The notes below the pieces were generated by a model that worked only from the letters and a program-made list of their open reading frames with translations, was not told the origin of the DNA and did no database searches. From Candidatus Thorarchaeota archaeon (GTDB lineage Archaea > Asgardarchaeota > Thorarchaeia > Thorarchaeales > Thorarchaeaceae), in NCBI GenBank assembly GCA_016841005.1, contig JAEORG010000217.1:1-44495 (forward strand): a stretch of 44,495 nt of DNA, written 5' to 3'. Below, piece after piece: positions 9,250 through 19,116 of the stretch. The translations under genes and the position numbers were made by a program. The first letter of the stretch is position 1. Each line of letters begins with the position of its first letter.

Positions 9250-10685
9250 TCATCTAGAGTTGTAGACCGCATTCCATCTTGTTCGTCCCAGAGTTTTTGT
9301 ATCCTCTTAGATCTATCAACAAAATATGATACTTGCTCAAGTCGTAGATCTTTTGGATTAACTGTCTTATCGGTTCTATGTTTCACTCCATATGGTCGAA
9401 GAGATACCGCCTCAATTTCACCAACCTGATTGTATCTCGATCCATCGAAGGCTAGGAGAGGTCTCACTCGGTCAATGTATAGATCTTGATATGATACTTC
9501 GATAACAATTTCAGGTCTAACCCAAAGATATCCTTCAGCCTCATAGATGGGTTTGATATCATCAAGGAATGATGCAGATGGAGGGATTTGTGATCCATCT
9601 GCAATATCAACAAATTGGCCGTTCTCAGTCATTAGCGCAATCTTTGCTCCGAGGATAGGACCATAAGTGAAACTAAGATTTCCACCACAAAGTGGACATT
9701 CATCAAGACCTGCCGCGTACATATCCCAAGTTCCTATACCATTTTTCAACTGTATCCCTTTCTTAAACCAGTCTTCACTCTTGATGGTACCATCTTGTAC
9801 CAGTTTCTTCATCCATAGAGCATCGAATTTTGTTCGACAGTCATCGCAGACAGGTCGTGATTTCTTTCCTCTTTCTACTATCCTAAAGGCAATAATCGCA
9901 ACATCTAGGGTATCGCGGTATTTCAGTTTGTATCTCTTACCGTCATCAAGATAGAGAACCAAGCCTTCAAATCCTCGCTCCTTGATATACTCGTCCCAAA
10001 ATGACTGAACAGATTCCTGCGCATAACCTGACACATTGTTGAATGCTAAATGATCTACTAAATGCACAACACCAGATTCGCTGCCGATTGGGAAGTCATA
10101 ATTTTCTTGGAGATCCTTAAATCGTTCAAAAGGAGTTTTACTTTGTTTTAGTTCATAATTTTTGGCTCGAACTGCATAATCGAAAAGAGCAAAACGAATG
10201 CGTTCAACATCCCCAATGGATTTAGGATTCTTTACTAGGCTCATGCTTTTGTTGAATTCGGTCATATACGACTTTTCGTTTATCATTCTAGTTGCATATG
10301 TTTCACCAATGAATGCTATTTTTTTCTCATTCGGTAGATTCTCGTCGAAGTAATGAGTCACAGGATGTTTCCTGTTTTCGTCCAGAGAAAAGAAACATCG
10401 CCCATTCAGGCTCCATGCAACAAAACATTGTTTCTCCTCATCCCATATGATTACCGATAACATACCATTGTACTTCAATTGGACCATTCCGCTTTGGTCT
10501 ATTGGAAGATCTGGAATAACGTCTCTTTCAGAGAATCCAAACTGCATCATGTGAGGTTTAATCGAATATAGTGATTCACAGAACTTGCGTTCAGGTGTAC
10601 CTCTCTCAAAATGTTCTTGGCCGAAGTACTTCTGGTTGAGCTTCATCGCATTTTCTAAATCGATTATAGCTAATAAGGTTGACAC
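9240..10685 (-). CDS. Divergent ATP-type polynucleotide ligase with inserted zinc finger
   Basis: A covalent nucleotidyltransferase ligase of 481 residues. Adenylation-domain motifs are KYNG (motif I, Lys71), SLNGR (Ia, 92-96), IGETYA (126-131), FALFDY (III, 165-170), EGLVLY (IV, 240-245) and YKLKY (V, 252-256). Four Cys in two CxxC pairs (280/283 and 330/333) form a probable zinc finger between the adenylation domain and the C-terminal OB-like domain. The OB domain holds a motif VI-like stretch (SLRPYGVKHRTDK). Motif I is KYNG rather than the usual KxDG. The start may be GTG at 10685 or ATG at 10646. Its overlap with exonuclease III supports DNA repair, though an RNA or nicked-hybrid substrate cannot be excluded. 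Confidence 0.8.
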   Translation of the reverse strand: MSTLLAIIDLENAMKLNQKYFGQEHFERGTPERKFCESLYSIKPHMMQFGFSERDVIPDLPIDQSGMVQLKYNGMLSVIIWDEEKQCFVAWSLNGRCFFSLDENRKHPVTHYFDENLPNEKKIAFIGETYATRMINEKSYMTEFNKSMSLVKNPKSIGDVERIRFALFDYAVRAKNYELKQSKTPFERFKDLQENYDFPIGSESGVVHLVDHLAFNNVSGYAQESVQSFWDEYIKERGFEGLVLYLDDGKRYKLKYRDTLDVAIIAFRIVERGKKSRPVCDDCRTKFDALWMKKLVQDGTIKSEDWFKKGIQLKNGIGTWDMYAAGLDECPLCGGNLSFTYGPILGAKIALMTENGQFVDIADGSQIPPSASFLDDIKPIYEAEGYLWVRPEIVIEVSYQDLYIDRVRPLLAFDGSRYNQVGEIEAVSLRPYGVKHRTDKTVNPKDLRLEQVSYFVDRSKRIQKLWDEQDGMRSTTLDEWM

Positions 10686-10772
10686 CTTAATGAGCCATTA
10701 CGCCAATGTAGTCCTTTATTATTGGAAAGTATTCGTTACTTCCCATCTAGTCAAGGGAGAGAAGTAGTGTAC

Positions 10773-12398
10773 ATGAAAAGAAAGAGAAGTCCAATTTTGG
10801 TGATGTTGATCTGCATAACACTGTTGTCTTACAGGATGCTAGTCACAGACTCACTCAAGATTCCTTCGAATTCAGAGTTGAATCCAAGTCAAGTACTTAC
10901 ATCAGATTCTTCATACGCTACTTATTTTGGTGGGTCAAATCAAGAAGATGCTACTAAGGTAAGTTTTGACAACGAAGGGAATACTGTTCTAATAGGGCAA
11001 ACGCAGAGCACTGACCTTCCAGTGTCATTTGGTGCATTACAGGAAACTTACGGAGGAGGGGATTGGGATGGATTTGTAGCGAAGTTTCATGAAAATGGGT
11101 CCTTGCTCTGGGCAACATATCTTGGAGGAAATGGTTACGAACATGTAACAAACGTTAACGTTGACTCACTAAATAATATCATACTGACTGGAACCACAGG
11201 AAGTACGGATTTTCATGTTACTCCCGATGCATATCAGTCAACTTTTGCAGGAATTACAGATGGCTTTATTGTCAAACTATCTCCATCTGGGAATATTCTC
11301 TATGGTTCATATTTTGGAGGTGTAGGTGAAGATTGGGCATATGGCGTTTTTCTTGATGAGAGTGAAAACATCCTATTTGGTGGTTGGTCGAACTCAATTG
11401 GATTAGCGACACCTGGAGCGTATAAAACATCACCACAAGGTAATGACGTCTTTGTCGCAAGACTGAGTGCAGATGGTTCAACACTTCAAATGTTCACATA
11501 CCTTGGTGGCTCAGGTGATGACCGTGGTTGGTCAATGGCTGTTGATGAGGACTATAACATCATTATTTCTGGAATGACAACATCAACCAATCTCCCAGTT
11601 ACAGAAAATGCAATCCAAGATACGTTTGGCGGCGGTATTGATGTACTATATGCAGTTGTTGCAAATAACGGTAGTAAGATGTTGTATCTTACTTACTTAG
11701 GAGGCGATGGTGAAGATATGGGAGCTGGATCCGATGTTGATAGTCAGGGAAACTACATTCATGCTGGATTCACTCAGAGTGACAACTTGGCAACAGAAAA
11801 TGCACTCCAGCCAGAATATGGTGGAGGTACTTATGATAGTTATCTCTTCAAGTTGACTCCTGAATTCGAACTGCTCTATCTTACCTATATTGGAGGAAAC
11901 GAGACTGACAGATGTTGGGATGCGAGAGTTTCTCCTGATGATACGATTGTCCTTGTTGGCAGAACAAATAGTGAGAATTATCCAACGCTGAACGCACGTT
12001 ATCTTGAGCTCTCGAACAACTATGACGCGTTTGCCACAGAGGTTTCTTCAGATGGACAACAGATACTACGTTCTGGACTCTTTGGTGGACTACTGGAAGA
12101 TATTGGAGAAGGAATAGCAATTGATCCTGAAGGTAGTGTTGTTATTACAGGACGTACTGCATCAAGTACTCTTCCACTAGTGGATGCGTTTCAAGAAGAG
12201 TATGCAGGTAGTAGAGATGTCTTTGTGTGCCAGACAATATTTGATGTGGAAGATACACCTTCTACCACAACACCTACTACAACAACAATCCCAACTGAAC
12301 CATCTGAATTTCCAGTAATCGTAATTATGGCAATTGTACTGGTAATTGCTGTCATACTCATTGTGGTTGTCAAGAGGAAAAAGAGTTCAGCTAATTAA
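10773..12398 (+). CDS. SBBP-repeat beta-propeller surface protein
   Basis: A 541-residue secreted protein. The start was set at ATG 10773, which gives a proper signal peptide (basic MKRKR, then a hydrophobic run); a purine-rich GGGAGAG lies just upstream. Seven SBBP units follow, each opening with a (T/S)Y(F/L/I)GG-type signature, at roughly 62-residue spacing, between about 10906 and 12230; the last unit has GLFGG. Seven units would close exactly one seven-bladed propeller. A Thr-rich stalk (about 12256-12300) leads to one membrane helix and the basic end KRKKSSAN. It is probably a surface display or binding protein. The giant gene at 12444 begins 45 bases later on the same strand and is probably cotranscribed. 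Confidence 0.88.
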   Translation: MKRKRSPILVMLICITLLSYRMLVTDSLKIPSNSELNPSQVLTSDSSYATYFGGSNQEDATKVSFDNEGNTVLIGQTQSTDLPVSFGALQETYGGGDWDGFVAKFHENGSLLWATYLGGNGYEHVTNVNVDSLNNIILTGTTGSTDFHVTPDAYQSTFAGITDGFIVKLSPSGNILYGSYFGGVGEDWAYGVFLDESENILFGGWSNSIGLATPGAYKTSPQGNDVFVARLSADGSTLQMFTYLGGSGDDRGWSMAVDEDYNIIISGMTTSTNLPVTENAIQDTFGGGIDVLYAVVANNGSKMLYLTYLGGDGEDMGAGSDVDSQGNYIHAGFTQSDNLATENALQPEYGGGTYDSYLFKLTPEFELLYLTYIGGNETDRCWDARVSPDDTIVLVGRTNSENYPTLNARYLELSNNYDAFATEVSSDGQQILRSGLFGGLLEDIGEGIAIDPEGSVVITGRTASSTLPLVDAFQEEYAGSRDVFVCQTIFDVEDTPSTTTPTTTTIPTEPSEFPVIVIMAIVLVIAVILIVVVKRKKSSAN

Positions 12399-12443
12399 AA
12401 AGTAAGTGTAGCAGTTTACAATGTTAACTCATACAATTCTTGC

Positions 12444-15400
12444 ATGAGTGATTCGCGTTGGTGTGTAGGGATGTATAGGTATAGATTGATGGTTGCGGCT
12501 ATCTTAGTTGCTATTTTGATTATTGGACTGGATATTGAAAATGCTATTTACCATCCAGAATCGATTGCTGAGCCTCCTGAAGAACTCTTGCCATTGGTCG
12601 ATAGTAGGGATCTACTACAAAGAGCGCTTAGTGAGGATCCACCAAGAACGCCAGTAGATCTAAGACAGCTAGTGATTGAGCTACAGAATGCCACTCCAAT
12701 TGTAAATCGTACAGACTATGATAACGACCTATTGTATGATCCTGTTGAGAAAGTGATAGGAACTGACCCAACAAGAAATGACACGGATTCAGACCAAATC
12801 TCTGATTTCTTTGAAGCTATGAATGGAACTGATCCACTTTTGCCAGATTCCAATTATGATGGAATCTTCGATTTTGATGAAGTCAATGTGACATTGGACC
12901 TAGATGAAGATGGTGTCCCTAATGCGTGGGACTTCGATAATGATGGGGACGGAGTAAATGACGATCCAGACCTCTCACCATTTGCATGCTCAGAAGTGAT
13001 GAGTGAATTTAACATAAGCATCCAGACAGATGGAATGCCTACAATGATCAATATTCAGCTTACTCCACAGAATGTTGAACATCTCAAGCTTTTCTATCAA
13101 ACATGGAACTGGCTTGATAACGACGAAGAGGGTATAATGCAGGACAGAGATGATTCAATTGAAGATATCTCAATAACACCATTATTGAGAATAACAACTG
13201 ACCAAGTCCCAAGTGAATCAGCACTTACAGAGATGAATGTTGTATCATCAAGTGAAGGACTCTTAATCAAACTTACACCTGTACTTGAATACGATACAAT
13301 TGTAGCCTATATGGGGAGACTGTTGTACAATGACTCAGTTCCATCAAATATCAATCTCATAGCTGAATTGTTGTGGGAAGTCGATGGAGCTTCGGATGCT
13401 GATGCGAAGACTCTGAAGGCGAACGATGAGTACCTGTCTGTTGGGCAGGGTATGATTGCAGTATGTAATGAATCGAGTTTTGATAATGCACTTCCCGTTG
13501 AATGGATAGAGCTTTATGATTATCACGATAGGATTCTATTTGCCCTAAAAATTCTGGGCGGTCCATATCTTACAGTTGCTCCAGATGGTGAAACCTTAGT
13601 TTTCAATTCGACAACATTGGGTCAGAGAGAAAAATTCCTGTACTATAATTCTTACAGTGTGATTGAGGGATTCAATCATAATTTCATGTATGTAAACCCG
13701 GATGGGACAATTGTATTGCGGTACACTCCGAGAAGTCATTTTGATATACTTGACATAGTCCAAACTACGCTCACAAAGCTCGTCACGTATACAGAGCCTT
13801 TCCGAATCACTGGATTGACAATTGAAGAGTTCTATGGAACTGATATCGCTTGTTTCTATAATAGAACCAACAAGACACAGACCATAGCCGCGAACTGGTA
13901 TATGACATATCGATTTGTGAATAATGCCACAACAACTATTGCAGATATGCCCATTCATCTGCAATATCAAAATGTCAGTGTATCATCCTCAATAGAAACA
14001 GTTAGGGATAGATACCTGGCTGTAACAAAGTTAAGCAATGAAATGTTTCCAGAAGCAATGAATGGTGCTCCATCCGATGAGCACATTCCAATCATAGCCG
14101 CTCTTCAAGACACAAGCAAGATGTTAGATCTCTCAGATATTCTCGAAGGGACATATATCCTCAATCACAATCCGATGTTTAATCTTACGATCATAGACAC
14201 AATAACGAGTAAGTCTCTAAAGATGAATTGGTATAACACTACAACCAAGGTGGCATTAGCACCGATTGAGCTGAGCGTAGAAGTAGCCTTAATGGGGCTC
14301 TCTGACATGGCATCGATCAATCTGCTAGCTATTCTACTTCGCTGGGATACGGGCATCCATCAAATTACAAGGATTGGAACCGTTGATGAGATGTTTGATG
14401 TAGCGGACAGCGACGAGATAGATGTTGTTCAGAAAGTGTTGGTATCCACTTTAGAAGCTCTGAATTTTGCAGGCAAAGTAGTGTTCGGTTTTAAGGCATG
14501 GCAAGAACTTAACATCTATGTCAAAAACATGAATTCTGTCGCAGATGTAGGTAAACGCCTTCAATGGATTAGGAATCGCTTTGGAGAGGGTATGGAATTC
14601 GTTGACTTAGTTAAGAATATTGGAAAAGATAGTAAATTCTGTACATGGCTAAAATACTCACACTGGATTAATGCAAATAGGAATCATAAATTCATGAAGT
14701 ACTTCAAAGGCTTTGAGAAGGCTCTTTTTGTCATTGGGATTGTAGTTGATTTGTTCCTATCAATATGGACTGGTTTTGCGATTGCCGATCAGATAGGTGG
14801 ACAAACAGGGAGAGAGTTTGGCACGATATATGGTGTGACTGCAGCCATAATTGGGTTGATAATGTTGGCTATTCTTCTTGTAATAGAAGAAATCCCACTT
14901 GTAGGGTGGTTGATTGCGATTGCTGCATGTATTGCGGATATGGTCGGGGGTTATTCATCTAAATTTATTGATTTCTTGACGAAATTATTTTTCGGTGTGC
15001 CTTGTCAAGATGGATTCACATCTCCAAAGGCCTACCTGAGTACGGCACCAAGTTCAACAATTATTGATCCCACCAACAATGGCTTCACACTAGGCGATGC
15101 TTTAGGGATTCAAGGCACGCTGTGGAAGGCAATTGAAGCAACTGTCTACGAAGCTTTCCTTTACAGGGTTGAGCATCATGCTACAAAACAACAGATTGCG
15201 GAGTTTATAATCGATGTAGCGGCAGTAAATCCATCAATATCCTATCATGGGCCTTGGGGAGATCAATTTCTATTAAGCTATTCATCACCTTTCGTAGAGG
15301 TAGATAGTAGACGAACGAGCACATATCCATTCAAGTACGAAAAACGATGGAAATCGGATTTTACGGCACTGATTTGGCCTAAACTACCAATGGCTAATTA

Positions 15401-18400
15401 TCCAATAACAATGAGAGTTAATTATCCTTACCTTGTCCAGAACTATTGGGAGCATTATGTTATGGAATGGTTCGGAATATTTGGTGGGGACTGTTATCAT
15501 ACTAATGGCATAGGCAACCTAACGGCATGCTATGATGCCGTGACTTTCTATTATGATGTCTTCCCACCCACACTTGATTATTTCTTGATGTGGTATGTAA
15601 TAACAGCTAACGATCCCGATGGAGATCAGCTCACCTGGGACCAGGAATTCTCAAACGGCTTCTCAGCTTGGAATTATGATTCAGATGGTGATGGCTTAAA
15701 TGACAAGTATGAGTTAGAATCAGGTCTAGATGGTACTAAACCTGATACAGACATGGATGGTATCTCAGATTGGTATGAACATGTATATGGGACTAACGCA
15801 ACAAACAGCGATACTGATGAAGATGGCGTCAACGACTTTGATGAAATATCTGGATGGGTCATCAACTTTGATTATCTAAATAATGATTCCTTGCGTTTTC
15901 AAATCCCCGTGACATCAGATCCAAGAAACAATGATTCTGATGGTGATGGGATTGATGACTATGTGGAATTCTGCGCTAACACCAATCCTAGGTCGAATGA
16001 CACAAATGGAGACGGAGTTCCTGATTTATCATATGCATGGTTTAGTTCTGAAGCTAGTTATGAAACATACATTGATTGGACTATGGATGGCTCTCTGAAC
16101 AAGATTAACGACATATGCATGGATTCTGAAGGCTACGTCTATGCAAATGGCATCATAGATTCAGTAAGTGGTAATAATACAATTCGAAAATATGACTCAT
16201 CACTTATACAAGTCACACTTCCTTCTAACTCCGTTTTCGACAACATGACATTCTTACCTTCAGGTAGTCGACTTGTATCTATGGCTGTGGATGAGTCAAA
16301 TAACTGGCTTTACGCCCAAGTCGCACCGTTCTTTAGCAACAACATTGTGCGTTTTAATCTAAGTGGTACAGAAATCAATCCTGGGTCCTGGACTCCTATC
16401 CTGAACAAAAACATCACAGATCTTCACATTGGCCAAGATGGAACTATTTATGCAGCCGTGAGGGATACAGGAGATGATCAAATTGGCGGATTTAGAACCT
16501 ATAGTTCGGATGGAAGTAGTTTGGGGACCTATGGTAACAGAGGGCCAGCGGATGATCAAACTGACTGGATAACAAGTATTGCTGTTGACGAAAAATATGG
16601 ATATGTATATCTCTGTGACAAGCAATTCTCATACGGAAAGACAGACAGAGTTGTAAAACTTAGAATCACTGATGGGGCATACCTTGGAACACTATCCGAG
16701 GATTATGTATCAATTCTCGATGTCGATGTGGACTCAGATGGTTATGTCTATGTACTCGGTGAACTGGTCGATGGGATGTGCGTACAGAAGTTTTTCCCCG
16801 ATGGCACTGAAGATACTGATTTTCGTTTCTATGGGAATGGAGTCCAGAATTTCACAACGGGCACATACGCCATAGGAAGTGAAACTCACCAGTTAGCACT
16901 AGGTCCTGACAAAAGCATCTATGTCTTAGATTGGATTGTGCTAGGGAATCCTTCTACATCGAGAATTTGGAAGTTCTCACAAAATGTTGAACTCCAATCT
17001 AATCTTGTCCCAGATACAGATTCAGATTGGGACAACGATGGATTGACAAATGCTCAGGAGATAGATGGTTGGGAGATCACGGTCAATTTCACATCTGGAG
17101 AACAGACTTTCTATGTTACGAGTAACCATCTCATGAACGATACGGATCTTGATGGGCTTGGAGACTACTTGGAGTACACGTTGGGTTCTAATCCACGTTC
17201 ACCTGATACTGATCTAGATGGTGCATCTGACCATATGGAGTGGTGGGAGAATGAGTATCCCGGAGTTCCGTATGAACCACCGCAAGAGAGACCTTTAATG
17301 GCTCCAACAATTAGACCTGTAACTGCAATGATGTGGATGGCGGCAGGTCCGTCTTTAAACAATTGGGATTCAGATGGTGATATGTTAGGCGATGCGATTG
17401 AACTTACCTTTGGAAGCTCACCTGTCAACCCAGACTCTGATGGAGAGGGTCTCTCGGACCTCAACGAGTTTATCTATAACTCCAATCCAAACAGCGCTGA
17501 CAGCGATGGTGACGGAGCAGATGATGCTTTCGAACTAGCAATGAACTCGAGTCTCTTAAACGCAGATTCTGATGGAGATCTCATTTTGGACGGTGCAGAG
17601 TACAGCAATGGAACAAATCCTACAAATCAGGACCAAGATGGAGACGGCATCCTTGATGGGATTGAGAGATATTATGGTTCTAATCCGCTCAGCAATGATA
17701 CTGATGGTGATGGCATCATCGACTCTGTCGAGGTCTCGTTATGGCTTAATCTTCTGAGTAATGACACCGATGGAGATGGCGTTTTAGACGGTACAGAAAT
17801 CTCGGAAGGCACAGATCCATGGCTCACTGATTCTGATTGGGATGGTATCCCCGATAATGAAGACCCTGATACATTTAGTCCATGGGGTGGTCATATTGCG
17901 CTCGTGTACGATGATGATGCATCAGAAGCTACTATTGAATTTGGAGCACTTCTTGGAAACTACTCTTATGTCACGATCTTCGACGCTGAGAGTTTCCTAG
18001 ATGTCGAAGATGAGTATCAGTATGTCGTACTTGTTGGTAGACCTTCAACATCAGCGACTGGGACAGCGGGATTGGTCTATCATCTGCTAGAAGACACAGG
18101 CTCAATGCTGACAAAAATGATGGAAACTGAATCCGACAATATTGCAGTACGATATGGTATCTGGACTGATCCTCAGACTATAGTTATGATGTCTGGTGCG
18201 AATACTACGGATGTTGCCACTGTTCTTCAGATATTGAAGTACTTCGAGGTCAGTCTGTTACCTGACTCGGTACTTGTTGAGTTCACATCATTTGAATTAG
18301 GTCACAATGTCACTGTTGATTATGCGTTCCCTGTTAACACGATTGATACTGTAAAAACAACTGACACTGCATTACTAGTTCAAATGAGTGGCCCTGCAAC

Positions 18401-18986
18401 TCCAAGTATCCGAATCACAAGGTACAACCAGACAACAACACCACACATCCTAACTGTAACCAACGGTCTTGAGACTGGTGATACTCCTCTTGGTAGATAC
18501 ATCGATGTCAGCATCACAATCTCAGGCACAACTCTGGATGTCTTTGAATCAGCATTGATACTGTTCTACTATCGCACATCAGACCTTGATCTCACGGCGA
18601 ATGGAGTTCTGGGAGATGTAGGCGATGTAAACGAAACATCCCTTTCTCTATACTATTTCGATGAGATTCATGAAGATTGGGTGAAGGTGAATAGTTCTCT
18701 GAATTGGGTCATAGGTATGGGATTGAATACCACTGATATCAATGTCTTTGGAGAGAATTATGCTGGTTACCTCTGGATTCAGACTACAGAACTCTCTCTC
18801 TTCGCAATAGCAGGACAGACAATTCATGTAGGGTTTGGATTATTAGAAACGATGATCCTTGTTGTCATCTTGGGAGTGGTAGGTATCGTTACAATTGTGC
18901 TTGTACAGAGATGGAGGAAGAGGAGGATATCGGGAAAGCAAATGGATCTTCTATCGTCATTGCAGAGTAGTCTGAAGATGATATGA
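12444..18986 (+). CDS. Giant calcium-repeat surface protein with internal hydrophobic module
   Basis: A 2180-residue protein. It has an N-terminal signal-anchor (about 10-30) and a C-terminal membrane helix (about 2131-2155) with a basic tail (RWRKRR). Three clusters of thrombospondin-type-3-like Asp repeats (DSDGDGxxD) occur at about residues 90-178, 1056-1196 and 1523-1812, and probably bind calcium. Between the second and third clusters (about 1209-1519) lies a domain with NHL-like repeats, probably a beta-propeller. Residues 757-835 are strongly hydrophobic with a Gly-rich stretch (GGQTGREFGTIYG), unusual inside an exodomain. A beta-rich domain (1815-2125) precedes the anchor. An alternative ATG lies nine codons in. 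The function is unknown; adhesion or surface-layer scaffolding is the simplest reading. Confidence 0.85.
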   Translation: MSDSRWCVGMYRYRLMVAAILVAILIIGLDIENAIYHPESIAEPPEELLPLVDSRDLLQRALSEDPPRTPVDLRQLVIELQNATPIVNRTDYDNDLLYDPVEKVIGTDPTRNDTDSDQISDFFEAMNGTDPLLPDSNYDGIFDFDEVNVTLDLDEDGVPNAWDFDNDGDGVNDDPDLSPFACSEVMSEFNISIQTDGMPTMINIQLTPQNVEHLKLFYQTWNWLDNDEEGIMQDRDDSIEDISITPLLRITTDQVPSESALTEMNVVSSSEGLLIKLTPVLEYDTIVAYMGRLLYNDSVPSNINLIAELLWEVDGASDADAKTLKANDEYLSVGQGMIAVCNESSFDNALPVEWIELYDYHDRILFALKILGGPYLTVAPDGETLVFNSTTLGQREKFLYYNSYSVIEGFNHNFMYVNPDGTIVLRYTPRSHFDILDIVQTTLTKLVTYTEPFRITGLTIEEFYGTDIACFYNRTNKTQTIAANWYMTYRFVNNATTTIADMPIHLQYQNVSVSSSIETVRDRYLAVTKLSNEMFPEAMNGAPSDEHIPIIAALQDTSKMLDLSDILEGTYILNHNPMFNLTIIDTITSKSLKMNWYNTTTKVALAPIELSVEVALMGLSDMASINLLAILLRWDTGIHQITRIGTVDEMFDVADSDEIDVVQKVLVSTLEALNFAGKVVFGFKAWQELNIYVKNMNSVADVGKRLQWIRNRFGEGMEFVDLVKNIGKDSKFCTWLKYSHWINANRNHKFMKYFKGFEKALFVIGIVVDLFLSIWTGFAIADQIGGQTGREFGTIYGVTAAIIGLIMLAILLVIEEIPLVGWLIAIAACIADMVGGYSSKFIDFLTKLFFGVPCQDGFTSPKAYLSTAPSSTIIDPTNNGFTLGDALGIQGTLWKAIEATVYEAFLYRVEHHATKQQIAEFIIDVAAVNPSISYHGPWGDQFLLSYSSPFVEVDSRRTSTYPFKYEKRWKSDFTALIWPKLPMANYPITMRVNYPYLVQNYWEHYVMEWFGIFGGDCYHTNGIGNLTACYDAVTFYYDVFPPTLDYFLMWYVITANDPDGDQLTWDQEFSNGFSAWNYDSDGDGLNDKYELESGLDGTKPDTDMDGISDWYEHVYGTNATNSDTDEDGVNDFDEISGWVINFDYLNNDSLRFQIPVTSDPRNNDSDGDGIDDYVEFCANTNPRSNDTNGDGVPDLSYAWFSSEASYETYIDWTMDGSLNKINDICMDSEGYVYANGIIDSVSGNNTIRKYDSSLIQVTLPSNSVFDNMTFLPSGSRLVSMAVDESNNWLYAQVAPFFSNNIVRFNLSGTEINPGSWTPILNKNITDLHIGQDGTIYAAVRDTGDDQIGGFRTYSSDGSSLGTYGNRGPADDQTDWITSIAVDEKYGYVYLCDKQFSYGKTDRVVKLRITDGAYLGTLSEDYVSILDVDVDSDGYVYVLGELVDGMCVQKFFPDGTEDTDFRFYGNGVQNFTTGTYAIGSETHQLALGPDKSIYVLDWIVLGNPSTSRIWKFSQNVELQSNLVPDTDSDWDNDGLTNAQEIDGWEITVNFTSGEQTFYVTSNHLMNDTDLDGLGDYLEYTLGSNPRSPDTDLDGASDHMEWWENEYPGVPYEPPQERPLMAPTIRPVTAMMWMAAGPSLNNWDSDGDMLGDAIELTFGSSPVNPDSDGEGLSDLNEFIYNSNPNSADSDGDGADDAFELAMNSSLLNADSDGDLILDGAEYSNGTNPTNQDQDGDGILDGIERYYGSNPLSNDTDGDGIIDSVEVSLWLNLLSNDTDGDGVLDGTEISEGTDPWLTDSDWDGIPDNEDPDTFSPWGGHIALVYDDDASEATIEFGALLGNYSYVTIFDAESFLDVEDEYQYVVLVGRPSTSATGTAGLVYHLLEDTGSMLTKMMETESDNIAVRYGIWTDPQTIVMMSGANTTDVATVLQILKYFEVSLLPDSVLVEFTSFELGHNVTVDYAFPVNTIDTVKTTDTALLVQMSGPATPSIRITRYNQTTTPHILTVTNGLETGDTPLGRYIDVSITISGTTLDVFESALILFYYRTSDLDLTANGVLGDVGDVNETSLSLYYFDEIHEDWVKVNSSLNWVIGMGLNTTDINVFGENYAGYLWIQTTELSLFAIAGQTIHVGFGLLETMILVVILGVVGIVTIVLVQRWRKRRISGKQMDLLSSLQSSLKMI
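17010..17880 (+). repeat. Thrombospondin type-3-like Asp repeat cluster
   Basis: This is the longest of the three calcium-type clusters inside the giant protein. About ten units of the form DSDGDGxxDxxE, each followed by a short loop with a SNPxSxD or GTNPxxxD turn, are spaced some 19-26 residues apart, with one longer Pro-rich spacer (about 17250-17350). The repetition is at protein level; codons differ between units, so this is not a recent DNA tandem duplication. Confidence 0.85.
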
Positions 18987-19116
18987 CGATGTAATTCAGC
19001 AATTGAAAATTAGCATGCTTCCAGAAATCGATCGGTTGCATTGCCAGAGGCAAAGCCAAATAAGAAGAAGAATCTTTAGGGCGAAACAAGTTCACTATAG
19101 TTCAGAAGGCAAGTAA

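Noticed and set aside
14700..14960. Hydrophobic segment taken as a possible gene boundary or frameshift in the giant protein
   Set aside because: The frame is continuous, codon use does not change and similar composition resumes on both sides; it is kept as an internal module.
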